Assembly: GCF_021391495.1 (NCBI RefSeq)
Contig: NZ_CP090063.1
Location: 3,410,001 to 3,474,000, forward strand
DNA from: Amycolatopsis acidiphila
Lineage (GTDB): Bacteria; Actinomycetota; Actinomycetes; Mycobacteriales; Pseudonocardiaceae
DNA length: 64,000 nt
Reading direction: 5' to 3'
Each line of letters begins with the position of its first letter. The stretch's first letter is position 1. A program made the position numbers and the translations under genes. Below the pieces are notes generated by a model. The model did no database searches. It saw nothing but the letters and a program-made list of their open reading frames with translations, and had not been told where the DNA came from. Below are positions 1-9,486 of this stretch, piece after piece.

Positions 1-1640
1 TGCAGGCGTTCTACGCGCGGCTGCTGGGCCTGCCGCAGAACCGGGTCCGGGTGCGCACGCCCGACGTGGGCGGCGGGTTCGGGCTGAAGGTCTTCTCGAT
101 GCGGGACGAGTGGGCCGTGGTGCTCGCGGCGACCCTGCTCGGGAAACCGGTGCGCTGGATCGAGGACCGGTACGAGAACCTCGTCGCCTCCTCGCACTCC
201 CGCGACGAGAAGATGACTCTCTCCGCGGCATTCGGCCCGGCCGGGATCCTGCGGGCGCTCAAGGCCGAGCACGTCGAGAACTCGGGCGCCTACCCCTACG
301 CGGGGTCCGGCACGGTCAGCGGCGTGGTCGGGCTCTGCGTTCCCGGGCCGTACAAGGTGGTGCACAGCTCGTATTCGGCCGAGGCGGTGTTCACCAACAC
401 CTGCGGTCGCGCGCCCTATCGCGGGCCGTTCCTGATGGAGACGGTCGGTCCGGAGCAGCTGATGGACGCCGCGGCGCGGCAGCTGGGCATCGACCCACTG
501 GAGCTGCGCCGCCGAAACGCGCTGTCCGCCGCCGACATGCCGCACACCCTGCCGACGGGGATGGTCTACGACAGTGTCACCCCACTCGAAACACTCGAGC
601 AGGCCGCGGAACTGATCGGGTACGAAGAGTTCCGGGCCGAGCAGGCGCGGGCGCGGGGGCGTCACCTCGGGATCGGGATCAGCCTCTGCGTCGAGCCTTC
701 GGCCGTGGCGTTCGGCGCGATGGGCACCGAAGGCGCCGTGCTGCGCATGGACACGAGCGGCAGGCTGCAGCTCGCGCTGGGCAGCTCCAGCACCGGGATG
801 AGCCTGGAGACCACGATGGCGCAGGTGGTGGCCGAGGAGCTCGGGTGCGACCTCGACGACATCACCTTCACCCAGGGCGACACGGCGGTGACACCGTACG
901 GCGCGGGCACGCAGGGCAGCCGGAGCGCCGTGCTCTACGGCAACGCCGCCCGGCTGGTCGCGGAGACCGTGCGGGGCAAGGTACTAGCCATCGCGGCGCA
1001 CGCGATGGAAGCCGCGCCGGAGGACCTCGACGTGGGCGAGGGCCGCGCCTTCGTGCGCGGCGTGCCGGCGAAGGGCCTGAGCTTCGCGGAAATCGCCCAG
1101 CTCGCCTATGCCGGGCACGACCTGCTGCCACCGGGCCTGTCCGCCGGGATCGAGGCGGTCACCCGGTTCAAGGCGCCACAGCTGACGTTCTGCAACGCCT
1201 GCCACGTCTGCACCTGCGAGGTCGACACCGAGACCGGTCTCGTGCGCATCCTGCGCTACGTGGTCAGCGAGGACTGCGGGCGCATGATCAACCCGAAGAT
1301 CGTCGAGGGCCAGATCTTCGGCGGCGTCGCGCAGGGTATCGGCGGTGTCCTCTACGAGCACCTGCCCTACGACGAAGAGGGCAACCCGCTCTCGTCGACC
1401 TTCGCCGACTACCTCGTGCCCACCGCGGCGGAGATCCCCGAGATCGAGTGCGCGCACCTGGAGTCGCCGGCTGCCAACGGGCTCGGCGTCAAGGGCGTCG
1501 GCGAGGGCGGCGCGGTCGCTTCGCCGGCGGCCGTGTTCAACGCCGTCGCCGACGCGCTGGCCCCGCTCGGGGTCGTGCTGCGCGGAACTCCGCTGGGGCC
1601 CCGGCAGATCCTCGACGCGCTGGAGGCCGCCGGCTCCTGA
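1..1640 (+). CDS. Molybdenum hydroxylase large (molybdopterin-binding) subunit, 5'-truncated by window edge
   Basis: This is the C-terminal 545 residues of a xanthine dehydrogenase/CO dehydrogenase-family large subunit; the open frame begins at base 3 and the true start lies outside the window. Visible landmarks are the glycine-rich cofactor loop GGGFGLK (local residues 23-29), the active-site loop APYRGPF (137-143), and GVGEGGAV near the C terminus, which carries the glutamate that acts as general base in this family. The loop lacks the AYRCSFR signature of true CO dehydrogenase, so a hydroxylase acting on an aldehyde or N-heterocycle is more likely than CO oxidation. The small and medium subunits, if present, would lie upstream. 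The family is certain; the substrate is unknown. Confidence 0.9.
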   Translation, partial: QAFYARLLGLPQNRVRVRTPDVGGGFGLKVFSMRDEWAVVLAATLLGKPVRWIEDRYENLVASSHSRDEKMTLSAAFGPAGILRALKAEHVENSGAYPYAGSGTVSGVVGLCVPGPYKVVHSSYSAEAVFTNTCGRAPYRGPFLMETVGPEQLMDAAARQLGIDPLELRRRNALSAADMPHTLPTGMVYDSVTPLETLEQAAELIGYEEFRAEQARARGRHLGIGISLCVEPSAVAFGAMGTEGAVLRMDTSGRLQLALGSSSTGMSLETTMAQVVAEELGCDLDDITFTQGDTAVTPYGAGTQGSRSAVLYGNAARLVAETVRGKVLAIAAHAMEAAPEDLDVGEGRAFVRGVPAKGLSFAEIAQLAYAGHDLLPPGLSAGIEAVTRFKAPQLTFCNACHVCTCEVDTETGLVRILRYVVSEDCGRMINPKIVEGQIFGGVAQGIGGVLYEHLPYDEEGNPLSSTFADYLVPTAAEIPEIECAHLESPAANGLGVKGVGEGGAVASPAAVFNAVADALAPLGVVLRGTPLGPRQILDALEAAGS

Positions 1641-1650
1641 CGCGGGCCGG

Positions 1651-2103
1651 TCAGCGCAGGAGCGCGGTCTCCAGCGCCGATCGGAAGTCGTCGGGCAGCG
1701 GGCCGGGGCCGTCGGCCGGGACGTGGGCCACGGTCGCGTCGCTCACCCCGACGCACCGGCCGCCCTGGTACATCGCCTGCGCGAGGGTGTAGGAGGCCCG
1801 GCCCAGCCGCTTGATCCCGGTGCCGATCTGGACGGGTTCCGGATATCGCGTCTCACCGAGGTAGTGCACGTTGAGCTGTACCAGCATGCCGCGGGCGGGC
1901 CGGAAGGCGTGCCGCTGCCGCAGAGTCTGCTCGAACAGCACCCGCGCCTCCTCGTACAGCCGGGTGATGGCGACGTTGTTCACGTGCCCGAGCGGGTCCA
2001 GGTCGCCGTAACGGGTGGGAACGTCGTGCCAGAGTGGATACCGGTCCCGGCGGGAGAGCGAGCTGTCCGGCCGTATCGGTGCTTGCAGGGCGGGGGCTTC
2101 CAT
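1651..2103 (-). CDS. Acyl-CoA thioesterase, hotdog fold (4HBT type)
   Basis: A 150-residue single hotdog-domain protein. RYGDLDPLGHVNN (residues 31-43) is the 4-hydroxybenzoyl-CoA thioesterase-type signature, with an acidic residue and GHVNN at the start of the long helix. It should hydrolyse an acyl-CoA thioester. It lies 21 bp downstream of the thiolase on the same strand and is probably co-transcribed, so it may release the product of, or relieve CoA trapping in, the local beta-oxidation-like pathway. Its 3' end converges on the Mo-hydroxylase gene, 10 bp away. The specific substrate cannot be read from sequence. Confidence 0.85.
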   Translation of the reverse strand: MEAPALQAPIRPDSSLSRRDRYPLWHDVPTRYGDLDPLGHVNNVAITRLYEEARVLFEQTLRQRHAFRPARGMLVQLNVHYLGETRYPEPVQIGTGIKRLGRASYTLAQAMYQGGRCVGVSDATVAHVPADGPGPLPDDFRSALETALLR

Positions 2104-2124
2104 GCCGATCCTTCCCGTCGCGAA

Positions 2125-3306
2125 TCAGGAACCGGGCACCTCGACGACGACGGCACCCGCCTGGCCGCCGCCCGCGCACATCGCCGCGACCCCGAGACCG
2201 CCGCCGCGGCGGCCCAGCTCGTGCACCAGCGTCGTGAGCATCCGGGTGCCGGAGGCGGCGACCGGATGCCCGAGGCTGCACCCGCTGCCGCTGGTGTTGA
2301 CCACGTCCGGGTCCAGCCCCAGCTGCCGGGTCACGGCCACGCACATCGAGGCGAACGCCTCGTTGATCTCCCACAGCGCGATCTGGCCGGGCTCCAGTCC
2401 GCACCGCGAGAGGACCTTGGCGATGGCTTCCACCGGGGCGAGCCCGGTGCGGACCGGGTCCGCCCCGACGGAGGCCCAGCCGCGGACGGTGCCCAGCACG
2501 CGGAGGCCTTCGCGTGCCGCGACCTCGCCGCCGGCCAGGGTGAGGGCGGCCGCCGCGTCGTTGATGCCGCTGGAGTTGCCCGCCGTGATGGAGAAGCCCT
2601 CGATTTCCGGGTGCAGCGGCTTGAGCGAGGCGAGCTTCTCCGGCGTCGAGTCCCGCCGCGGGTGTTCGTCGACGGCGAACTCCACCAGTGAGCCGTCCGG
2701 CCGCCGTGCCTTGACCGGCACGATCTCGTCGGCGAACAGGCCCGCGTCGATCGCGGCGATCGCCTTCTGGTGCGAGCGCAGCGCCCAGGTGTCCATCTCC
2801 TGACGGCTCACGCCGGCCAGCCGGGCCGCGTTCCAGCCGACGGTGACGGACATGTCGTCGTTGGGTGCCTCCGGGGTGTCCGGGTGGCTCGGGCTGCGCC
2901 ACCCCTCGACCCAGTCCTGGGTACCAGGTGTGCGCCACCGGCCCTTCGGCGCGGTCGAGGAGGACTGCACGCCCCCGGCGATGACGACGTCGTCCATCCC
3001 GGCGCGGATGCTCGCGGCCGCGGCCGCCACCGAGGACAGGCCCGAGGCACAGTGCCGGTTGACGGCCAGGCCCGGTACCCCGGTGAGGCCGGCGGTGAGC
3101 GCGGCGTGGCGGGCCAGGTCCCCGCCGCCGTAGAGCGACTCGCCCAGGATCACGTCGTCGAACCGGTCCGGTGCCAGGCCGCTGCGCCGTACGCTCTCGG
3201 CCACCACGGCGTCGGCGAGTTCCATCGCGGTGGTCTCGGCGAGGCTGCCCTTGAAGGCAGTACCGATCGCAGTGCGGCACGCGCTCACGATGACGGCTTC
3301 AGGCAT
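2125..3306 (-). CDS. Thiolase / acetyl-CoA acetyltransferase family
   Basis: A complete 393-residue thiolase. The nucleophilic Cys86 sits in NRHCASG, followed by the INEAFA motif, His347 in SLGHPVAASG and Cys377 in MCAGGGQAGA, so the full catalytic set is present. I chose the ATG at 3306 over the in-frame GTG at 3312 because an AAGGAG ribosome site sits five bases upstream of the ATG. The gene precedes the thioesterase in a two-gene unit and faces the LLM/acyl-CoA synthetase operon across a 189-bp divergent promoter region. Family knowledge supports thiolytic cleavage of a 3-ketoacyl-CoA in a catabolic setting; a biosynthetic role is less likely. Confidence 0.92.
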   Translation of the reverse strand: MPEAVIVSACRTAIGTAFKGSLAETTAMELADAVVAESVRRSGLAPDRFDDVILGESLYGGGDLARHAALTAGLTGVPGLAVNRHCASGLSSVAAAAASIRAGMDDVVIAGGVQSSSTAPKGRWRTPGTQDWVEGWRSPSHPDTPEAPNDDMSVTVGWNAARLAGVSRQEMDTWALRSHQKAIAAIDAGLFADEIVPVKARRPDGSLVEFAVDEHPRRDSTPEKLASLKPLHPEIEGFSITAGNSSGINDAAAALTLAGGEVAAREGLRVLGTVRGWASVGADPVRTGLAPVEAIAKVLSRCGLEPGQIALWEINEAFASMCVAVTRQLGLDPDVVNTSGSGCSLGHPVAASGTRMLTTLVHELGRRGGGLGVAAMCAGGGQAGAVVVEVPGS

Positions 3307-3436
3307 CGGCACTCCTTCGTGCGGCTTCGACCCGAGTGAGTCTATTTCAACTGAAGAATCTAAACAAGCAAAGCCGATCGGAGGTCCTGGCCGCCACCGT
3401 GGCCGCCGGGTGACGTTCGCGCAAACAGTTGATCGA

Positions 3437-3452
3437 GTTCATCTAGATTAAC
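3437..3452. promoter_or_regulatory. Imperfect palindrome in divergent thiolase/LLM promoter
   Basis: A 16-bp imperfect inverted repeat, gttcatct/agattaac, with 7 of 8 arm positions matching around the perfect core atctagat. It lies about 45 bp upstream of the LLM gene in an AT-richer stretch of the divergent intergenic region, a position suited to an operator. A related 16-bp palindrome precedes the quinone oxidoreductase gene at 11024, so both may be sites for the TetR protein encoded at 11093-11698. That link is inference. Confidence 0.4.
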
Positions 3453-3495
3453 TATTCTTGGTCGGCTCACTGTCCTTCACCGCCGAAGGAGGCCC

Positions 3496-4446
3496 ATGCG
3501 GTTCACCGTCGAGCACCCGGTCGGCAGGCCCGGTTGCGTGCCCGCGCTGTACAGCCCGGCGGGGCCGGCCGCCTTCGCCCGGGCCGCCGAGGAGGCCGGG
3601 TTCGACGCGGTCGCCTTCACCGAACATCCCGCGCCGTCGGCCAAGTGGTACCGCGCGGGCGGGCACGCGACCCTCGACCCGCTGGCCGCGCTGGCCTTCT
3701 GCGCCGCGGCCACGGAACGGATCCGGCTGCTGACCTACCTGCTCGTGCTCCCGTACTACAACCCGTTGGCGCTGGCCAAGACCGTCGCCACGGTGGACCT
3801 GCTCTCCGCCGGCCGGCTCGTCCTGGGCGCCGGAGGCGGCTACCTGCGCTCGGAGTTCACCGCGGTGGGAGCCGGGTTCGCCGAGCGCGGCGAACTGTTC
3901 GACGAAGCGCTGGGCGTGTTGCGAAGCGTCTGGGCCACCGAGGAGTTCTCCTTCGCCGGCCGGGGGTTCACCGCACACGGACAGGTCAGCACGCCGGCAC
4001 CGGTGCAACGGCCTTGCCCGCCGGTCTGGATCGGAGGCAACGGCCGCGTCGCCCGCCGCCGGGTGGCGCGTGCCGGGCAGGGCTGGGCACCGCTGCTGAT
4101 CGGCGAAGAGCTCGCCGCCACCACCCGCACCACGCCGCTGGAGACAGTGGCCGAACTGGCGGCCGCGATCAGGGAGCTGGCCGGGCTCGCCGAGGCGCAG
4201 GGGCGCGATCCGGCGGGGATCGACGTGCAGGTCCAGTCCGCGCAGAGCGACCTGTCCGAGCAGGGCGCACCCGCTGCCGGCCACGACGGGCATCTCGCGG
4301 AACTGGCCGTCGCGGGCGTCACCTGGTTCGTCGTGCGGACGCCGGCCACGAGCCTCGAAGCCGCGACGGACGCGCTGGCCCGATACGGCGCCGACGTGAT
4401 CTCGCGGCACCGCACGGACCCACCGACCGAAGGGCGAAAGCGATGA
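3496..4446 (+). CDS. LLM-class flavin-dependent oxidoreductase
   Basis: A 316-residue luciferase-like TIM-barrel protein. The N-terminal half has the family pattern FARAAEEAGFDAVAFTEHP, then LLTYLLVLPYYNPLALAKTVAT, and a glycine-rich LVLGAGGGYL loop; PVWIGGN occurs near residue 175. Such enzymes use FMN or F420 for hydride transfer or monooxygenation, and sequence alone does not tell which cofactor. A strong GAAGGAGG site precedes the ATG. The stop codon overlaps the start of the acyl-CoA synthetase gene (ATGA), so the two are translationally coupled. It likely modifies the substrate that the synthetase activates, or its CoA ester. Confidence 0.88.
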   Translation: MRFTVEHPVGRPGCVPALYSPAGPAAFARAAEEAGFDAVAFTEHPAPSAKWYRAGGHATLDPLAALAFCAAATERIRLLTYLLVLPYYNPLALAKTVATVDLLSAGRLVLGAGGGYLRSEFTAVGAGFAERGELFDEALGVLRSVWATEEFSFAGRGFTAHGQVSTPAPVQRPCPPVWIGGNGRVARRRVARAGQGWAPLLIGEELAATTRTTPLETVAELAAAIRELAGLAEAQGRDPAGIDVQVQSAQSDLSEQGAPAAGHDGHLAELAVAGVTWFVVRTPATSLEAATDALARYGADVISRHRTDPPTEGRKR

Positions 4447-6062
4447 CCGTAGAGCAGGAGTCCGACCGCGCCGGACTGGTCCGGTCCTACCTCGAACAGG
4501 GCTTCTACGCCCGCCGGACCTTCGCCGAAGAGCTCACGCGCGGCGCGGAGCTGTTCGAGCAGGTGCCGGTCACGTTCACGGGGTCGGGTGCCACGGTGAC
4601 GGTCGGCGAGCTGTACCGGCGGGCGGTCCGGGCGGCCGGTGCCCTGCAGCGGCTGGGTGTGCTGCCCGGCGACGTGGTCGCGGTCCAGGTGCCCAACTGG
4701 GCCGAAGGAGTCGTGGCGACCGAGGCCGTGCTGCTCGCCGGTGCGGTGCTCGTGCCCGTCGTGCACATCTACGGCCCGCGCGAGGTCGGCTTCATCCTGC
4801 GCGAGTCCGGCGCCCGGATGATGATCATGCCCGACCGCTGGCGGACCACGGACTACCTGGCGCGCCTGCCCGAACTGCTGGCCGTGCCGACGCTCGAGCA
4901 CGTGGTCGTGGTGGGGGAGCCGGCACCGGAGCCCGCGATCTCCTGGCGCTCGCTGGAGGAGTCCGCCGCCGCCTGGGAACCGGTCGAGCAGGATCCCGAC
5001 GACGTGTGCCTGCTGATCTACACCTCCGGCACCACGGCCGACCCCAAGGGCGTGCAGCACACCCACGAGACGATCCTGTTCGAGATCCGCACCCAGCCCC
5101 GGCTGATCGGCCCCGGCGACGACGAGGTGAAGCTCGGCTGCTTCCCGGCCGGGCACATCGCCGGCCTGCTCAACGTCATGCGCTCGCTCGTCCTCGGCAC
5201 GCCCGCGGTGCTGCTCGACGCGTGGGACGCCAAGCTGGCGGCGGCGATGATCGAGGAGCACCGGGTGACCATCACCTCCGGCTCGCCCTACCACCTCGCG
5301 ACCCTGCTCGACGCGGCCGAAGAGACCGGGGCGTCGCTGGCGACGCTGCGGGAGTTCATGGTCGGTGCGGCGACCGTGCCCGAGGAGCTGGTCGCCCGCG
5401 CGGAGGCCGCTGGAGTCGTCACCTACCGCTGCTACGGCTCGACCGAACAGCCGACGATCTCCTCCGGCACCGTCCGGGACCCGCTGTGGCCCCGTCAGCA
5501 CACCGACGGCAGGCCCGCCCCCGGCACGGAGGTCCGCATCGTCGGGCCCGACGACGAAGACCTGCCGACGGGTGTCGACGGCGAGGTGCTCTCCCGTGGT
5601 CCGGAACTGTTCGCCGGCTACCGCAACCCGGAGCTCGACGCCGTCACGTTCGCGCCCGGCGGGTGGCTGCGCACCGGCGACATCGGCCGGCTCGACGAAC
5701 ACGGCTACCTCACCATCACCGACCGGATCAAGGACGTGATCATCCGCGGCGGGGAGACGATCTCCTCGCGCGAGGTGGAGGACGTCCTGCTGGCGCATCC
5801 GGCGGTGGCCGACGCCGCGGCGGTCGCCGCCCCGGATCCCCGGTACGGCGACCGGGTGTGCGCCTACGTCATCCCGCGGCCGGGGCACACCCTCGACCTG
5901 GCCGCGGTGCGCGAGCATTTCCGGGCCGCCGGCATCGCGCGGCAGAAGACGCCGGAACGCCTCGAACTGGTCGGCGAACTTCCGAGGACCGCCCTGGGAA
6001 AGGTGCGCAAGGCCGACCTGCGGGCGCGGTTGCGCGACGGGGAAGGCGACGCGCCGGCCTGA
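4443..6062 (+). CDS. AMP-dependent acyl-CoA synthetase (ANL superfamily)
   Basis: A 539-residue adenylate-forming ligase. The ATP-binding P-loop reads LLIYTSGTTADPKGV, followed by YGSTEQPT (A5), GWLRTGDIGRLDEHGYL (A7), DRIKDVIIRGGETIS (A8 hinge) and LPRTALGKVRK with the catalytic lysine near the C terminus (A10). The ATG at 4443 overlaps the LLM stop codon. It should activate a carboxylic acid to its CoA thioester at the entry of the local pathway. Overall style resembles cyclohexanecarboxylate- and medium-chain acyl-CoA ligases, but the substrate is not predictable. The start is well supported by the coupling and by the conserved N-terminal region. Confidence 0.92.
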   Translation: MTVEQESDRAGLVRSYLEQGFYARRTFAEELTRGAELFEQVPVTFTGSGATVTVGELYRRAVRAAGALQRLGVLPGDVVAVQVPNWAEGVVATEAVLLAGAVLVPVVHIYGPREVGFILRESGARMMIMPDRWRTTDYLARLPELLAVPTLEHVVVVGEPAPEPAISWRSLEESAAAWEPVEQDPDDVCLLIYTSGTTADPKGVQHTHETILFEIRTQPRLIGPGDDEVKLGCFPAGHIAGLLNVMRSLVLGTPAVLLDAWDAKLAAAMIEEHRVTITSGSPYHLATLLDAAEETGASLATLREFMVGAATVPEELVARAEAAGVVTYRCYGSTEQPTISSGTVRDPLWPRQHTDGRPAPGTEVRIVGPDDEDLPTGVDGEVLSRGPELFAGYRNPELDAVTFAPGGWLRTGDIGRLDEHGYLTITDRIKDVIIRGGETISSREVEDVLLAHPAVADAAAVAAPDPRYGDRVCAYVIPRPGHTLDLAAVREHFRAAGIARQKTPERLELVGELPRTALGKVRKADLRARLRDGEGDAPA

Positions 6063-6086
6063 GCGACGGCGGCGCCTCGCGGATCG

Positions 6087-8303
6087 CTACGAGGTTTCGG
6101 TCACCGGAAGCTCCGGGCCCGCAACCGCACCACAGCGGAGGAGCGCCGCCACGTCCCCGGGCGGGAAACTGAGCTCGGCCAGGATCTCCGTGGTGTGCTC
6201 GCCGACGGCGGGGCACGCGCGGTCCAGCCGCAGGGGCAGGTCGCCGGAATCCCAGTAGGCGCCGAACTGCCGCAGTTCGCCCCATTCGCGCTGCGGGTAC
6301 GAGACCACCTGCCGGGTCCGCAGGTTCTCCTCGTCGTCCCAGACGGAGAACCAGTGGAACTCGCGCACCCGCTCGGCGGGCACCCTGGCGGCGTCGAGCC
6401 GCGCGAGCGCCTCCGTGGTGGTCAGGCTCGGGAAGTCGATCGCGCGCACCGCCGAGAAACGCTCCTCGTCGGGCGCCACGACCGCGACCCAGCCGTCGGC
6501 GGCCGGGCGGATGCCGTAGTCCGGGCCGAGCCCGGCCTGATCGCCGTCGAGCCGCGGACAGGGCGCGACGGCGCCGGACTCGTCGAGAAAGGTCTCGTTG
6601 GAGGTGAAGGTCGCCGTGTTGAGCAGCGAGGCGGCGGTGGAGCTCGCGACACCCGTGCGCCTGCGGTGGTAGAGGGCCAGCAGGGTGGCCACGGCGGAAC
6701 CGGCGGCGGTGAGGATGTCCAGGGTGCCGAGATGGTTGAACAGCGGCGGGTTGCCCTCCCCGGCGTTCTCGATGTTCCAGCCGGCCATCGCCTGGAAGAC
6801 CGAGTCGTAGCCGGGCCAGTTCGGCCTTTCGCCGAGCGGGCCGTAGGCGGTGCCGTGGCTGAACACGACCCGGGGGTTGACGGCCCGCACCGACGCCTCG
6901 TCGAGCCCGAGCCGGGGCGCCGCGCCGGCACGGATGTTGTGGTGCGCGACGTCGGCCCAGGCCAGCAGCCGGTCGCGTACCCGGGCGCCTTCGGGGCTGT
7001 GCAGGTCCAGCGCGAGACCCCGCTTGCCGCGGTTGCAGGCGACGTAGAAGCCGTCACGCCAGCCGCGCACCGGGTCTCCGCGGACCGGTTCGACCTTGAT
7101 CACCTCGGCGCCGGCGAGCAGCAGGGGCGCGAGCGGCCCCGCGAGGTAGGCCCCGAAGTCGACCACGCGGATGCCCTCCAGCGGGCGTCGCGGACCGGGT
7201 GCGGACGGGGGAACTTCAGCGCTACAACGGTTTCCGCGAGTACCTCGGCAGTGTGCTGGCCCAGCGACGGCGCGGGGCCGCGCACCTCGCCCGGTGGCTG
7301 CGTGCGGAACGGCGGGGCCGCCTGCCGGATGCGGCCGTGTTCGGGATCGGAGACCTCGACCACGTAGCCGTTGACCGCTACGTCCTCGTCGGCGAGCAGC
7401 GACCCGAGCGGGTTGATCAGCTCGACCGCCACGTCGACCGCGCGGATCTCCGCCAGCCACGCCGCCGCCGGTGCCTGCCGCATCGCGGCCCGCATGAGGT
7501 CGGCGTCGAACTCCTCGTCCGCCCGGCCGAGCGCCGCCAGCGCGGAGCGCATCAACGGCAGCACGGACAGGTCCACCGGTCGGCCGGGTTCATGATCTGC
7601 AGCCACCGGCAGTCGCCGCATTCGTACATCGCGGTCTGGGTGCTCGTCAGGGTGCCGGGCTGGCCTTCGGTCAGGCTCGGCGACGGGCGTTCCGCCCGGT
7701 TCCAGGCGATGTTCTGGATCAGGTGCACGCCCTGGGCGAGACTCGTGTGCGCGGCCCCGCCGGGGCCGGTGGACTCGCGGTGGATCAACCGGGCCACGAT
7801 CCCGGCCGCGGCAAGGAAGGCCGCGCCCCAGCTCGGTGCCGGGAACCGCCACGCGTACGGGCCGGGGCGCCAGCCGGACTGCACGTCCAGCGGCCTTCGC
7901 GGGCCTGCACGAGCAGGTCGTACCCCGCGCGCCCGGCGTCGCGGTGCCCGGGCGGCCAGCCGCCGGCGCCACACACGACCAGCCGCGGACACCGCGTGCC
8001 GAGTGTCTCGTCGTCGAGCTCGTGCCGCCGGGCCGTCGCCGGCCGGAGACTGTGCACGAGGACGTCGGCCGATGCCAGCAACGACCGCAGCGCCGGCGAA
8101 TCCAGGTCGAGCAGCACGCCCCGTTTGCTGCGGTTCCAGGTGCGGAACGCCGAGGGGTGCCGGCTGCGGGTCAGCTCTCCGCCCGGTGGCTCGACCTTGA
8201 TCACGTCGGCCCCGGCTTCGGCGAGGATCTGGGCGGCCACCGGCCCGGCGAGCCCGCACGAGAGGTCGAGCACCCGCAGGCCCGCCAGGATCGGCGCACT
8301 CAC
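6087..8303 (-). pseudogene. Two-domain CaiB/BaiF-type CoA transferase, disrupted by three frameshifts
   Basis: Read on the minus strand from the GTG at 8303, this encodes two tandem type III CoA-transferase domains (about 740 residues in all), but the frame changes three times: near 7888 (after DLLVQAREG, resuming at LDVQSGWR), near 7576 (after NPADR, resuming at DLSVLPLM) and near 7180 (before PLEGIRVVDF). Each shift is equivalent to loss of one base. Domain 1 begins ILAGLRVLDLSCGLAGP and domain 2 PLEGIRVVDFGAYLAGP, both typical CaiB starts. The GTG overlaps the stop of the upstream DUF7064-like gene. Real decay and assembly error cannot be separated from sequence alone. Confidence 0.85.
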
Positions 8304-9355
8304 CGGACTGCCCTGAGCGCCCCGAGCATCTTCCGGAAGTGCGGGAATTGCCAGCCGTCCTGGTCCTCGCCCCAGCCGATCATCCCGTCGTACTCCCACC
8401 GCATCAGTGCGTTCCAGCCCGCGCCGTGCTCGCACATGTGACTGACGGCGAAGCCCTCGGCCTCCAGCCGACGCCCGGCGACGTCGATCACCTCGACCTG
8501 CATGTGCGCACTCCACCCGGTCGCCGGGTCGCGGTAGTTCCGCATCCGGCTGCGTGCGGGGTCGAGCCGCTCGAACCGGCCGTCGCGCAGCAGCCAGCCG
8601 ACGTTCATCGGCGACCAGCCCGCCGCGTCGCCGTCCTGCGGCCGGACGAAACCGAGAAATCCGGTGTGCGCCCCCGTGTGGCCGAAGATGTACTGGATCC
8701 GGCCGCGCCCGCGCTCGCGTTCGATCTCCCGCCAGCGCACCCCGCCGGGCTCGGTGACGCGGTGTTCACCCCGCAGGTAGGCCGGTTTCTGGCTTTGGCC
8801 GTGCGGGCCGCCGCGAGGGCCCCAGGTGCGGTCGCGCACCGAGTGGCAGTCGATCGGGATCCGTTCGCCGCGCAGGGTCAGCTCGCCGGTGACGTGCCCG
8901 AGCTGGTCGAAATGCGGGTTGTGCATCGCGGGCGGGCGGCCCGGGGTGAAGCGGTGCGGCGGGTGCACGCTCCGATGCTCGAACTCGATCGCGAAACCGG
9001 CCTCCGCGTCGCGGTAGCCGACCTGATAGTCCATCAGGGGCCGCAGCATCTTCACCGAGAAGCCGCCGGCGGGGAAGGTGATGTCGCGCAGGTCGGGATC
9101 CGGCGGCATCGGCACGTCCGGCATGTTCCGGTAGCACGCCAGCCGCCCCGGGTCGGCGCCCTCGTCGTCCCAGACGAACACCCGCCAGGTCGCCTCGCCG
9201 CGGTTGGTGTGGTGGCCGGCGTGCAGCCAGCACCCGATCCGCCGTTCGGGGATGTTGAACGACCACCAGGTCGTCTCGAACTCGTACGGGTCGGGCGAAC
9301 CCCGGTGATAGGCGTCGTCCTCGGGGACGAACGGGGTGTCTTCGGTGACGGTCAT
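8300..9355 (-). CDS. DUF7064/AttH-like protein of unknown function
   Basis: A 351-residue soluble protein rich in Trp, His and Gly, with repeated beta-strand-like segments such as ETTWWSFNIPERRIG, IPIDCHSVRDRTWGPRGG and EGFAVSHMCEHGAGWN. This resembles the DUF7064/DUF7065 proteins (related to the lipocalin-like AttH/CrtC fold) often found beside CoA ligases and CoA transferases in actinobacterial catabolic clusters. No catalytic residues are established for the family. Its TGA overlaps the GTG of the CoA transferase, so the pair forms an operon. The family name is from recognition of the sequence pattern; function is unknown. Confidence 0.7.
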   Translation of the reverse strand: MTVTEDTPFVPEDDAYHRGSPDPYEFETTWWSFNIPERRIGCWLHAGHHTNRGEATWRVFVWDDEGADPGRLACYRNMPDVPMPPDPDLRDITFPAGGFSVKMLRPLMDYQVGYRDAEAGFAIEFEHRSVHPPHRFTPGRPPAMHNPHFDQLGHVTGELTLRGERIPIDCHSVRDRTWGPRGGPHGQSQKPAYLRGEHRVTEPGGVRWREIERERGRGRIQYIFGHTGAHTGFLGFVRPQDGDAAGWSPMNVGWLLRDGRFERLDPARSRMRNYRDPATGWSAHMQVEVIDVAGRRLEAEGFAVSHMCEHGAGWNALMRWEYDGMIGWGEDQDGWQFPHFRKMLGALRAVR

Positions 9356-9486
9356 GCCGGGAGTCCTCTCGGTTCGCCGGAAACCGGCAGCGGCGGCGCG
9401 AGTTCAGTTATTCAGGGCACTGATCACGGTAGCTCGAGCGCGGACCGGCCAACAAGTGTCGGTTTACTACACCTTGACCGGCGGGA

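Noticed and set aside
1..1640. Aerobic CO dehydrogenase large subunit
   Set aside because: The active-site loop is APYRGPF rather than the AYRCSFR loop needed for the Cu-Mo centre.
110..1792. Long plus-strand open frame overlapping the Mo-hydroxylase gene
   Set aside because: Its translation is Arg/Ala/Gly low-complexity text with no motif; it is the out-of-frame shadow of the real gene, expected at this G+C content. The same applies to the long frames at 1853-3280, 3840-5918, 12373-13270, 44598-47255 and similar.
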